Shown one piece after another: positions 24,351-35,182 of a stretch of DNA of 64,000 bases. Source of the stretch: Perilla frutescens (taxonomy: Eukaryota; Streptophyta; Magnoliopsida; Lamiales; Lamiaceae); assembly GCA_026008535.1 (NCBI GenBank), contig BRKX01000010.1:26980001-27044000 (forward strand). The letters are read 5' to 3'. A model generated the notes under the pieces. It was given only the letters and a program-made list of their open reading frames with translations. It had not been told where the DNA came from and ran no database searches. How positions within the stretch are numbered: the first letter of the stretch is position 1; the number at the start of each line of letters is the position of its first letter. Both the position numbers and the translations under genes were made by a program.

Positions 24351-25528
24351 ATCGCTTGAAACCGGCGATCTATTTCGGATCGCCGGATCAAAATATCCCT
24401 TTAGGATTTTATGTTCTATGTATATTTATAAACATTTTGTATGTTGTCACTTTTTAATTTCGGGTATATTTTGAGTATCCGAATTTTAAATTGTAGTCTT
24501 TTTCAGATCTAGCCTTCATGGATAGCCCTATCAAATATTTAGTCTCAAAAGTTGTTCCGTCTCAAAATATAGTATTTTTATTTAAAGTTTCATATTTTTC
24601 CAATGGGCGGATCTTGCGGTATGAATTTATTTGTACCAAATTAATTTTAGGATACGGGTTTGACCACTCCGTATGCCAAAACTTCCAAAAGGGTTTTTCT
24701 TTATAAAAATGCCCTGAGTAAAGTTCCCTTAAGAGTCAAAATATTTTGATAACCCGGGTGTTGTGTATTAAGATAGTAGATTTTGTAATATTTACTTCAT
24801 AGCTAAGAAAGGCTAGATTTTGACCTAATGGTAGTCATTCATCGAAACTAAGTTGTCGGATAATCTTGTCGGCACAGAAGAAGGAGACTTCTAGTTGAGA
24901 CCATAATCAAAATCTATATCTAGCTATCCTATTCAAATTACCAGGTGGGTTTTTATTATATAAAAATATATTTCGGGTTGATATTTATAAAATGAATGTA
25001 ATTGAATATCCAACTCATGACTGTATTTAATGTGCTCTCATGACTCATGTAAGTCTTACTACTATTTTGGTGACCAAACTACAATGGTTCACGATATCGA
25101 GCCCCAAGCAAATAGGGCAGTGTCTAACCTTAAGCAGCCAGGTTGTGCACACGAACCGACTCACCGTAAGCGTTTAGGGAAGAGTGGCCCGCAATGATGG
25201 AACTAAAATGATTTTGTACACATGGAATTCACAAATTTTTTGTTTTAAAAGCTTTCCATGATATACTTGAAATATGATTGGATATTCTATTTGATAAAAT
25301 GATTCTGAAGGCTTTTCTCAAAAGTACCCACTAAGTGCATTAGTACTCATGCCCAAAATCTTTTCAAATATTTTCAGGATGAGCTGCGAGATGGTGGACG
25401 GCAGTGTTAAGGCTGAAGGGCTATCTTTTGATGTATATGTTTTTTTATGTATGGAGTCTAACTGAGAACATGTTTCCTTTTAAGTTTGAATAAATGCACT
25501 ACATTCTTTTCCGCTTACTCTGATTAAT

Positions 25529-25860
25529 GTTACGGAGTGTTCGGTTCTCTGAATCCCATTTTTCTTTACTATTATGGAGTGTTCGGTTCTCCGAATCCCA
25601 TCTTTCTTTACTGTTATGGAGTGTTTAGTTCTCCGAATCCCATTTCTTTACTGCTACGGAGTGTTCGGTTCTCCGAATCCCGTTTACTTTCCGTTCCTGA
25701 CAGGCAAAAGCCTGGCATTTATTTACTTTCCTTATTCAGACCGGCGCAAGTCTGGCTTTACATTACTTTCCATGTCTAGGTAAAAGCCTGGCTTCCTCAC
25801 GATAGACGAAAGTCTGGCATATCTTTACTTCATGTATTTCGACAGACATCCGTCTGGCCC
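25529..25860 (+). repeat. array of about nine short stem-loop repeats
   Basis: Four units of about 41 bp (25530-25696) carry TTCGG-TTCT-CCGAA, perfect in two units, with a G-T wobble in one and a mismatch in one. Five further units follow with the stems CAGGC/GCCTG (25701-25714), CAGAC/GTCTG (25737-25754), TAGGT/GCCTG (25777-25790), TAGAC/GTCTG (25803-25816) and CAGAC/GTCTG (25843-25856). Loops are mostly four bases. Each of the last five is followed by GC, and four of them by a pyrimidine-rich spacer containing TTACTTTCC or similar. Confidence 0.75.
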
Positions 25861-27087
25861 TTTTCATGCCTAACCTATTAACAGTTAACCTTTGAACTGT
25901 TATTATCTACATTGAAGTTTGCTTCTTGGGTTCATTCTAAGAGTCATGGTATCTGGTTTGAGTTATTTCATACGTTTTAAAAGCGTGGATTGATCCATTT
26001 ATAGAGGTTATGTTGCCCACATTTTTGGGGCACTAACCCTATTTATTTGATTGCTTATGCTCATTAGCCCCTTTCTCCTTCCCTCAAGTAGCCACCGGCC
26101 CCTGCCCTTCTCCCGGGATCAGGGCGTTACATAATACAACTAAGATCCTGGAGTACAGGCTTGTCATAGAATAAAGGCAGCTCAACGGCTACTTCAACAA
26201 AAAGCCACTCAACGGCTTTAAAAATCAATGAATCATTTATGATCATTCATTGATTTGCAAACGGTCACAATTTCACTCCTATATAAAGGATGAGTGACTC
26301 AACTTGTCACGAGACTTTTGCTGAAACACTCTTTGCAAGAATACCTGCTGCAAAGATCAGTTCAAGATCAAGCTATAAACATCAGCAGCAAAAGTCCTAA
26401 CTGAGAAGGAGAAACTGAACGCTCATCATCCTGCCAGCTGTTGAAGAAGTCCAGCCAGAGCAAGTCTCTCAGTTTGAAGATATACATCGATCAACTACTC
26501 AGCTCAAGCTTAAGGAGCACATCAGTTAATAACAGATTCAAGACTGTACTCTTGAAGATCGAAAGAAATCTAAAACCTTGAAAAGACGGGCAATATCACC
26601 TTATCTCTCCAGCGAACAGTTGTGGATCGCAAGTGTGAGCTATCGACCCACCGGCTGAGGGGACTGCATTCGTTGGATTGTCATTTTCGGGACATCACTA
26701 GTTGAAAAGGAGACCGCAACTCATAAAGTTGTCGTTCGCCAAGTTTAACACCTTGCCTTCATTGTGTAATTGTAATAAAGAAACTTTACCATTACATAGT
26801 GAATTGCCATTTTCAATAAGGAAGAGAGGACGTAGAAATTTTAGCTTCAAACCTCTATAAAATTATTGTGTGTGCTCAACTTATTGCTTTTAGTTGCATT
26901 GCTTAACTATACACATACATCACAAAAGTTGCACTTTGAGCCAATTGATCACCTCAAGTGATCAAGTGCACGAATAACTTATATGCGAGTCAAGGGCCCT
27001 ATCTACTCCACAATTATTGTTAAGTTTGTGGATCAGTTTATTTACCCCCCCTCTAAACTGATTCAGACTCACCCCAGGACCAACAAG

Positions 27088-27101
27088 TGGTATCAAAGCA
27101 G
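27088..27101 (+). other. SIRE-A primer-binding site (tRNA-Met)
   Basis: TGGTATCAAAGCAG begins 2 bases after the LTR end. It is the form of Met-tRNA complement usual in Sireviruses. Confidence 0.85.
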
Positions 27102-27173
27102 TTAATTCTGAGGATCAGCCGTTTCTGCAGATGAACTGAATCAGATCTTGTTATCTATGCTAATCTGTCAGCT

Positions 27174-29495
27174 ATGGAAAACAATAAGCTACCTATCTTT
27201 TTCAGTTGAGAACTATGATAACTGGAGCAGGAGAATGAAGGCGTACCTCTGCTCGATCCATTAGAATATGTGGGAAATTATCGAAGAAGGTCCAATCACC
27301 ATCATGATGGACAAAGAGGCCCATATTGTTGATATTAATCAACCAGTCAAGATCCCAAAGCTAACACATCTTCTCACAAGTGAAGAGAAGAAGTTGAAGA
27401 ACCTAGAGTTTGTAGCTTAAGCTGCATTATTTCAAACTCTAGATGAGGATCGAATGAAGGATACGAAGAATTGCCAAACTGCCAAAGAGATATATGACTA
27501 ACTCACCGATCTGTGCAAGGAGTCTAAAGCAATCAAGGGTAATAAGCTCCAACTAGAAGTGGACAGATATAAGTCCTTCAAGATGCACTCAGATGAAACC
27601 ATCTCAATCCTTGAAATGAGATTTCTAGGCATCATCAGTGAGATGAAAAATTTGGGAAGAAACTATACCAACAGTGAGATGAATTCCAAAATTTTGGATA
27701 ATCTCTTAGAAGAATGGGATATAAAAGTGATAGCTACTAAGGAATCGAGGAACTTGAATAGCATCACTCCAAGAGAACTTTTCGGTTCTCTCAAGGCTCA
27801 CGAATACAGCCTAAACAAAAAAGAGAGACATCCACATCATCAATTCAGGATGCGACTTTCTACAGAGAGAGAAATCGGTTTAGAGAAGCACTTGGAAGAA
27901 GAAACATACAACCAAGAAGTTTTCCAGCCAGAGAACCGCCAGGAGGCTCAACTGATCGAAGACATCAACGAGCAAATTCAGTAAGTTGCTAAGCTGCTAG
28001 AAAAGCTCAAGAAGATCAGAGATCAACCATCAGTTTTGCTTCAAACTGATAAAGAGCCGAGAGCTTAAAGGAATCAGCAGCCAGCTGAATAACCCAGGGT
28101 AGCCAATCGAAGCATAGGAGAATGCTTTCATTGTTATAAACAAGGACACTATTGATATGAGTGTCCAGAGCTCCCTGAAGACAAAAGGGCCAGAGTGAAG
28201 AGAAGCTTTTTCAAAAGAAAAGCGATGATGGCTAATACTGAGAATTTTATGCTGGATGTTTGGGCTATCCTTTAGGAATCGACTCAGACGGCTATAGCTT
28301 TGAAGATGAGGCACTATTCTACCTCATTGCTGATGAAGAAGAAGATGTTAGCACATTTGACTCCTTAACCTCATTTTATCACATTCATGAAACTTTCTTT
28401 TCTAGGAATGAATTAAATGAACAACTAAAAATGCTACAAGACAAGTTAGCCGCTATATCATGTATGCATGTTGAACTGAAGGAAGAAAATGTTGACCTAA
28501 GAGATGAGGTCAAAAGACTGAGGAGTGATCATGATAGAATTAGATTTCTTGAAACTCAGTCAGTTGAATGTGAAAGATTGAAGCTGAAAAATAAGAAACT
28601 CAAGTAAGAGATCCTTGAGAGAGAAGAAATATCTCTCAAGTTCAAGAAAAGATCTCAAACTCTTGATGAGATTCTAAGTCATCAAAGAGTTGAAACTAGA
28701 AGTCCAGGGTTAGGCTACAACAGGTTCACTGCCGCTGAAAAAAGGAAATGCAGTTGCTCAAGCCAGTGAAAAGGGAGCTTTACCTAGCTTCATCAAACCT
28801 GCTTCAACCCAGTCAGTTGAGACAATCAAAAGAAAGGGAACACCCAAAACCCCTCAAGATCAACCTAAGTGGTTCAGCCAGTCCTCTCAACTGAAGGCAC
28901 CAGTTCAATTGAAAGGTTCTTATAAGCCAAAAACATCAGTTCATCCTCGACAGCCAACTCATCAAAGGCCACCAGCTCAGTTTAGGCAACCGCCTACCAG
29001 CAGAGATCATCAGGTTTACCAAGACCTCCAATTCATCAGAGATCGTCAATTTAAACCAAAGCACCAGTTCACACAAGGCCTCAAGCACAGTTCAGGCCAC
29101 CAGTGAACAACACTGACAGGCCAACTGAAGTAAAAAAGAAATACTTAGTTTGGACCTCAGTCTCATCAACCATCAAGGTACAATCAGCAACAAAAGTATC
29201 AAAACTTCCAGAGAAGAAATCAGAGAAGTACCTTGGTGAGCCAATATGATGAGTACTTGGATTTAAGAGATGAACCAAGAATAATTCCAGGAGGAATTAA
29301 ATGGCTACACACAAAAAACTGGCCTTATGGAAATGCTAGACAAGCTCAAAATCAGATAGTTATGATTGAAGTGTTCTATCCTACTAACTCTCGTCGCAGG
29401 TACAAGTCAACTGATTCAACTCAAAGAAGAAGAGTTGAAAAGAAAGTAAAACTGATCAGATGATCAAAGTCTGAAAATTCTTTACGTGTTGATAA
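27174..29495 (+). pseudogene. SIRE-A gag region, multiply interrupted
   Basis: This is capsid/nucleocapsid of the Sirevirus-like element. Starting at MENNKLPIF (27174), the frame shifts within about 12 codons, then reads ENYDNWSRRMKAYLC, the usual gag start of this lineage. The longest open piece is 27559-27984, rich in Glu, Asn and Lys. A zinc knuckle follows as ECFHCYKQGHY-stop-YEC (about 28118-28170), with a TGA replacing one residue. Further on, 28390-28607 reads as a coiled coil (LNEQLKMLQDKLAAI, LKEENVDLRDEVKRLR), and then a Pro/Gln-rich linker runs to 29460. The second solo LTR interrupts the frame at 29500, and the continuation IWQIWIPKHLV lies at 32024. The plus strand has at least a dozen stops, so it is not expressible as one protein. 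Confidence 0.8.
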
Positions 29496-29500
29496 ACCAA
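29496..29500. repeat. TSD of the second solo LTR, left copy
   Basis: ACCAA matches GCCAA at 32019-32023 with one mismatch. Confidence 0.75.
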
Positions 29501-29974
29501 TGTGATGCCCCGATCCTTTTTGCTAAATTATAAATTATAATTTTAGTAAATGATTTCAAATTAATATTGTTGAATATTAATCATGTGAGTATGTTTGTTT
29601 ATGTCGTTGTTTTATTATAGGTTGTTCCACTCAAACCAATACGTCATAGCACACAGTGATATTATACTGACTGTATAATACAGTTTGATTTTTTAATACT
29701 AAAATGTCGAGTTATGTGTTAAGGAATGATTGTAATTGCGTTTAATTTTATGATTGCCATACCTGAATTTTATGTAATTTTGGTGTGTGCATTAAATGAG
29801 TAGTAAATATGTTTTGAAAATTCAAGTTGTGTATTGTATGTGTTTTCCAAAATAGCATAAATCGAGGGTCTCGCTGAGTTTCGGTAGGGTTTCGTCCGGA
29901 GGTCATAACTTTTGACTCGATTGGAACCACGAGGCCCATAAGTACTCAAATCGAAGTTCTTTCAAAAATCTACA

Positions 29975-30190
29975 GTCAGGGAGCGATCGTGAAGCGCAAC
30001 CCCATTTGAGTCGCGTTCAGAGAGGTCTACAGCGCAACCTTGAAATGCGACACCTCCGGTCGCGTGTTAAAAGCTTCAGAGAGCCATTTTTCTTTGGCTC
30101 AAACGCGATCTGTAAATGCGGCCTCCTTGAGTCATACCTCATTGTGTTATCTAAACGCGACCCCTAAATGCGACCCCCCCAGGTTGCGCC
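29975..30190. promoter_or_regulatory. CpG-rich tandem motif patch upstream of the solo LTR TATA box
   Basis: Four degenerate dyads pair a CGCRA word with an ATGCGRC or similar word (AGCGCAACCTTGAAATGCGAC, AAACGCGATCTGTAAATGCGG, AAACGCGACCCCTAAATGCGA and a diverged first copy). They end about 25 bp before TTTAAATA. CpG is otherwise rare in this window, so the patch stands out. A U3 enhancer role is inferred from position only. Confidence 0.55.
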
Positions 30191-31087
30191 TCGCTTCGGA
30201 AAATTCCATTCTTTAAATACCACACTTACCCCTTTTCACCCTCATTTCCTTTCTCCTCTTGGGCGAATTTTTTCTCCCAACCCTCTCAAGAAATTCTTCA
30301 ACTTTTGGGAGTGGATTCTATCATCATCATCATCCATCATCTAAGGTAATCCCATACCACTTCCCTCTTGAAGATTAAGTTCCATTCTTGTTGATTTGAA
30401 TTTAGGGTTTAAGTCCCAAAAAATTAGGGCTTTTCGATTCTATTGATCCTCATACGTTGATATCTCAAACATATGGTTTATTTACTCCATTGAAGCTATA
30501 TGTATTGTTAAATTGAAATCCCTATGGTTCATTATTGCTAGGGTTTGGATTTTTACCCTATTTTTCCCTTAAATTGTTGGTGTTTGGTTGGAGGTGTTAT
30601 GATGATTGTATGGAGTTGATTTTCATGTATGTTAGAGCCCTAAGATGGAGGTGTTTGTATTTAAAATATTGGGTTTAAAGGATTTAAATTGGGTCATGAT
30701 CATGTGGTTTGAATGAGTGCACGTAATGTGCTCGATTAAATGCTTCAAAGAGTTTTAATGTGTATTTTGAGTCCAAAATCATGTTATGAATTTTTATATC
30801 CATGATTGTATATATGGATATGTATGAGGACCTTGAAGCAAAGTATAGTATGTGTTTGGTCAAATTATGATTTAATTGAATAACTCAACATCTAAAATGA
30901 AAAAGGGAATTGAAAGGTGCTTGGTGACGTATTGGGGCTCGAGGTGGACGACTTGTGCACGGCTAAGGAATATCTCAAGGGTTAAGGATTTTGAAAGCGT
31001 CTCATAAGGTGGGGTAACTCTAAACTGTGAACACGTGTAAAGTTATAGTTATTGTTGTGCTTTGATTGTATAAGTTTGAATGAGACT

Positions 31088-31252
31088 CTTCGGGACAGAA
31101 CAGAGATCCTTCGGGGTCGACAAAGAGATCCTTCGGGGTCAATAATAGACCTGTTAATATCCTTCATAGGGGATAATAAGCCTGCGGGTATCCCTACATG
31201 GATAAAGACGTTCATTAACAGGGGCATCATGATGTTTGGACCCTACGGGGTT
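31088..31252 (+). repeat. cluster of C(UNCG)G stem-loops
   Basis: Five CTNCGG hexamers lie in 165 bp. Three of them have good stems: GATCC-TTCG-GGGTC at 31105-31118 and again at 31127-31140, and GACCC-TACG-GGGTT at 31239-31252. One is short (GCC-TGCG-GGT near 31180-31189) and one is degenerate (31088-31093). Two further stems TATCC/GGATA (31158-31175 and 31189-31204) lie between them. Confidence 0.75.
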
Positions 31253-32023
31253 GAGGCTAGTTTCCACAAAGAAAAGAAGTATCCATATGTTATATTTTCA
31301 CTTGTGCAATTGGCTATAACTGTTTATAGTGTTCCCCACTAAGTATGTTGTTAAATACTCTCCCCATTCGTTCAATGAATTTCATGTTGAGGAGTGGAGG
31401 CCCGAGTAGGAACGTTGTGAACTCAAGAGAACCCCCATAAGATTGTGTTAACTTTTACATGCCTTTGAATATGCATATTATTATATTTTCATTGATCATT
31501 CTATGTATCTCATGATTAACGATTATTGGGAATGGGATTAGCCCGATTTTTATTGTTGTGATTTTATTTAATTTGATGTAACATGTCAATGATTTAAAGG
31601 CGGGTCGATTGACCTAGAAGCCTACACTATGTAAATATATGTCGATGAACCCTAAATGTTGTGATGGTTATACTAGGGTGCTAGACGGGCGGGTTGTCTA
31701 AGACCTATGAGCCCGATAGGATAGATGATTGTACGAATGATGTGGATGGGATTATTCTATGCTTCCGTTAAATTCTATGTTGTGTGACAGGGTAGATTTT
31801 GATAGGTTGCATGTTATAATTGCGAAGAAAAATTTATATGGGATTTATGATGTTATACCTCATTATGAAATTTGACCTTAGCTTCCGCTAAATTTATTAT
31901 GAGAACACAAAAGCATGTAAATAAATTATTTGTTAAGTGACGTGGCCAAACGGAGTAGTTTGGGGCGTTACAAGTATGTTAAGTGACGTAGCCAAACGGA
32001 GTAGTTTGGGGCATTACAGCCAA

Positions 32024-34705
32024 AGATTTGGCAAATTTGGATCCCTAAGCATTTGGTTAGTAAACAAGGACCCGATATCATATGGGTACCTAAAAACTAA
32101 TCATCTCTCTTGTAGGAAAAGAACATCCTATCTAAGAGGAGGACCAAGGAAGTTTGGTATCTAGATAGCAGGTGCTCCAAACACATAACATGAGACAAAG
32201 AAGATCTTGAAGGCTACAAAGAAATCAAAGGCCCATTAGTTACATTCAGAGACAACTCCAGAAGCTGAACCATTGGAGAAGGGTTCGTGGTCAAGGGAAA
32301 AGTAATAGTTAATGGAGTCTCCCATGTAGAAGGGCTAAAGTATAAGTTGCTCAGTATCAGTCAGTTGTGCGACAATGGATACATGGTTGACTTCAGTCAA
32401 AGCTCATGTGATATACGAGACAAATCAACTGGAGTAATCCTCCTATCTGGCGTGACAAAAGGCAACATGTATGTTATTGACTGGTCAACGGGCTACTCAG
32501 AAGCTTGCTTTCTCTCAAAGGGTTCAATTGAAGCAAGATGGCTATGGCATCGACTACTGAATCACCTCAACTTCAAAACCATCAACTATCTAGCCAAGAA
32601 GGAGCTAGTTGAGGGACTTCCCAAGGAAATATTCAAGAAAACTGGCATATGCGGGCATGCCAAAAAGGGAAGCAAGTGAGGTCGTCATTTAAGAATAGAA
32701 GTCATCCTCAAGGGACAGGCGCTCTCCTCCAACTGCTATACATGGATCTATTTGGGCCAGTTAGATCATAAACTCCCAAAGGGAAAATAATTACTCTTGT
32801 AGTAGTTGATGACTTCTCAAGATACACATGGGTAGAGTTTCTCAGAAGCAAGGATGAAACCTACGCCAAGCTATCAACTATGATCAGAAGGCTGCAAACT
32901 GAAAGAGAGAGATTAGTTCAATGAATTCGTTCAGACAATGGAACTAAATTGATAAACCAGCAGATCATCAGTTTTCTCAGTAAATTGGGAATAACTCACG
33001 AGCACTCAGCTGCAAGAACTCCATAGTAAAATGGTGTAGCTGAACGGTGAAACCGAACTCTCAAGGAAGCAGCTCGAGCAATGATAGCTGATGCCAACAT
33101 AGCTGAAAACTGCTGGGCTGAAGCAGTCAACACAGCATGCCATACTTAAAATAGAAGCACCATTGTCAGTTTACATGACAAAATCCCTTATGCATTGTAT
33201 AAAGGATGTATGCCTTCTATTTCATACTTTAAAGTATTAGGCTACAAATGTTACATTCATAACAATGGTAAGACTCAACTGAAAGCATTCAGTGCCAAAG
33301 CTGATGAGGGAATCTTTTTTAGTTTTAATTCCCCTCATGCACAAGCTTACAGAGTGTTTAATAAATGAACTCTTGTTGTGGAAGTAACATGTCATGTTGT
33401 TTTTGATGAGTTTGTCAATGAGTACAGGAACAGAGAAGTGACTGACACATCAGTTTGAATATTACATAGTAAAACTGACAACTCACAGGACTATGTGGAT
33501 CACATAGTTTCAGAAGAGTTTGAAGTTGGACTAGAACATGAAGGCAATGAGTCCGGCACTATACCAGCTGAAGGCAACTAGGTCAATGAGGAAACAAATT
33601 GTACTGAGACCATCAACCCCACAACTGAAGCAGGGGGAAGAACTGATGAAAATGAAGAGCAAACTGAACAAAAGGAAACAACAAATGATAATGCTGAAGG
33701 ATCAGCTGAAAACTCAGCTGAAGACAGTCTTCCCAAATGGCTCAGAAGCCATCCAACTGACAAGATTGTTGGAGATCCAAGAAGCCGAGTTCAAACCAGA
33801 AGTTCAACTGAGCATGCTCTCTTTACATGCTTCATATCTCAAACTGAACCGGTAAACATCAAGGAAGTGCTTGAAGATTCAGATTGGACCATGGCCATAT
33901 AAGAAGAACTAAACCAGTTCACAAAAAATGTTGTATGGTTTCTTTTCGATAGGCCAAAAACCTAAAAACTCATTGGAATAAAATGGGTTTTTCGCAACAA
34001 ACTAGACGAGCAAGGCATTATCACAAGGAACAAAGCAAGACTGGTAGCCAATGGATACTCTCAAAGTGAAGGGATGGACTTTGATAAGACATTTCCACCA
34101 GTTGCAAGATTGGAAGCTATCAGATTGTTCCTCGCCTATGCAGCTCACAACAACTTCACAGTCTACCAAATGGATATGAAGAGTGCATTTTTGCAAGGGA
34201 TGCTCAAGAAGCACGTGTACGTTGAACAACCACCTGGATTTGAAATTAGAGATCAAGTCTTCAAGCTGAAGAAAGAACTCTATGGATTAAAGCAAGCTCC
34301 TCGAGCTTGGTACGAAACCCTCACAACATTCTTGCTGAAGAATGGGTTTCAAAAGGGAGTCATTGATCAGACTCTATTTCACATAGAATGATCAACTGAG
34401 ATCTTAATGGTTCAAATTTATGTGGATGACATAATTTTTGGATCAAAGTGCAACGATCTATGCACTCGTTTCGCTCAACTGATGCAAAGTGAATTCGAGA
34501 TGAGCATGATGGGATAAATGACATTCTTCCTAAGACTCCAAGGAAAGCAGCTTGAAGCTGGGATATTCATCAGCTAGGCCAAGTACACAAAGGAGCTAGT
34601 CAAGAAGTTTGGAACTGATAAAGGAAAAACTCTCAAGATTCCCATTAATACATAAGTTCAACTGACTCTCGATGAAGGAGGAGAATCAGTCAGCCAAACT
34701 TAATA
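32024..34705 (+). pseudogene. SIRE-A protease-integrase-reverse transcriptase, interrupted
   Basis: The enzymatic core of the element follows the solo LTR. It reads IWQIWIPKHL, then a TAA at 32098-32100, then the protease site, where the conserved DSG is DSR. The pre-integrase WLWHRLLNHLNFKT (about 32545) leads into integrase with DLFGPV, IRSDNGT and a broken NGVAER. A hydrophilic acidic linker (33538-33855) follows. Reverse transcriptase begins near 33980, with MDMKSAFLQG and YGLKQAPRAW (34074-34391) and an intact YVDDIIFGS near 34420. There are more than 20 stops, many of them TAG or TAA at expected Gln codons. The frame ends at 34705, where the gag-only Gypsy element is inserted, and it resumes at 38412. 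Confidence 0.85.
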
Positions 34706-34710
34706 TAGAG
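34706..34710. repeat. TSD of gag-only Gypsy element, left copy
   Basis: TAGAG matches CAGAG at 38407-38411 with one mismatch. The Sirevirus reading frame is continuous if one copy and the insert are ignored. Confidence 0.8.
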
Positions 34711-35182
34711 TGACGAGACCATGACAAGCATCAAATCGATCAATCTAAATCCGCTATTAAAGAATCCCAAGATTGTTACTTTGTTAACAATTAAATATTG
34801 GAGATCAAGATTTGAAGAGAAATTCGACGCATTCTTCGTTTATACCGTAAGTTCTTTCTAGCCTCAACATACCTTATCTACTCAAGCCATTCTAAACTCC
34901 TCATACACATTCCATACGTCCCATAACCCTTTCTTAAACCATCGATCCCATTCACCACTTTTCTTGTTGGATTTGTGTTCTATTTTTGTGTCAAAGTTTA
35001 CCTGTCGTGATTAGGTCAAGAATTATTAGTTTATTTTGTTTGAGTCAATACTCGTTCAAATCAGATTAATTGAGTTAATTTGAGTCATTAAAGTGGGATT
35101 GAATCCTTCCATAGTTGACGTGTTCAATATAGAAGTCTTCCGCGCATTCTCGTATCCTGTACTATTTGTCCGGGTTACATCA
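34711..35182 (+). repeat. 5' LTR of gag-only Gypsy element, internally deleted (472 bp)
   Basis: It starts TGACGAGACCATGACAAGC and ends GGGTTACATCA. It lacks about 705 bp present in the 3' LTR. The deletion joins the positions equivalent to GAAGAG (37328) and AAGAG (38040), so it could have used the short repeat AAGAG. Confidence 0.88.

Larger units (their letters stand above)
23620..26131 (+). mobile_element. solo LTR, Gypsy-type, about 2.5 kb (left edge uncertain)
   Basis: This is foreign sequence within the SIRE-A 5' LTR. It ends AGGGCGTTACA, a typical plant Gypsy LTR terminus. A good TATA box CTCTATAAATAGG (23980-23993) is followed by CATTTTTCATTCATTTTC, as in a transcription start. No coding domain is found. 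The left end is either near the break in homology (about 23612) or at TGTTATCC (23633), and I found no clean target duplication. It contains a CAC-rich tract, a perfect hairpin (24362-24386) and an array of short stem-loops (25529-25860), listed separately. It could instead be a non-coding (LARD-like) element. Confidence 0.6.
22480..27085 (+). repeat. SIRE-A 5' LTR, split by a Gypsy-type solo LTR
   Basis: It aligns from its first bases with 58924 onward and ends AGGACCAACA. The CAGCTGAAGAA array is at 22850-23410. The TATA box TATATAAAG is at 26280-26288 and an AATAAAG signal near 26774. The insertion breaks it between the GCCAACACGAAGA segment (about 23600) and AACTAAGATCCTGG (about 26138), two stretches that are adjacent in the 3' LTR near 60035-60070. 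Confidence 0.9.
29501..32018 (+). mobile_element. solo LTR, Gypsy-type, 2,518 bp
   Basis: It starts TGTGATGCCCCGATCC and ends TTTGGGGCATTACA. The ends are inverted copies of one another, as usual for plant Gypsy LTRs, and a 5-bp near-duplication flanks them. No protein domain is present. Upstream of a TATA-like TTTAAATA (30212-30219) lies a CpG-rich repeat patch (29975-30190). A leader of Leu/Ser codon-like pyrimidine DNA and an ATCATCATCATC run (about 30321) follow. A cluster of C(UNCG)G stem-loops lies at 31088-31252. The last 42 bp are duplicated (31931-31972 and 31977-32018). It splits SIRE-A between gag and protease. Confidence 0.88.
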
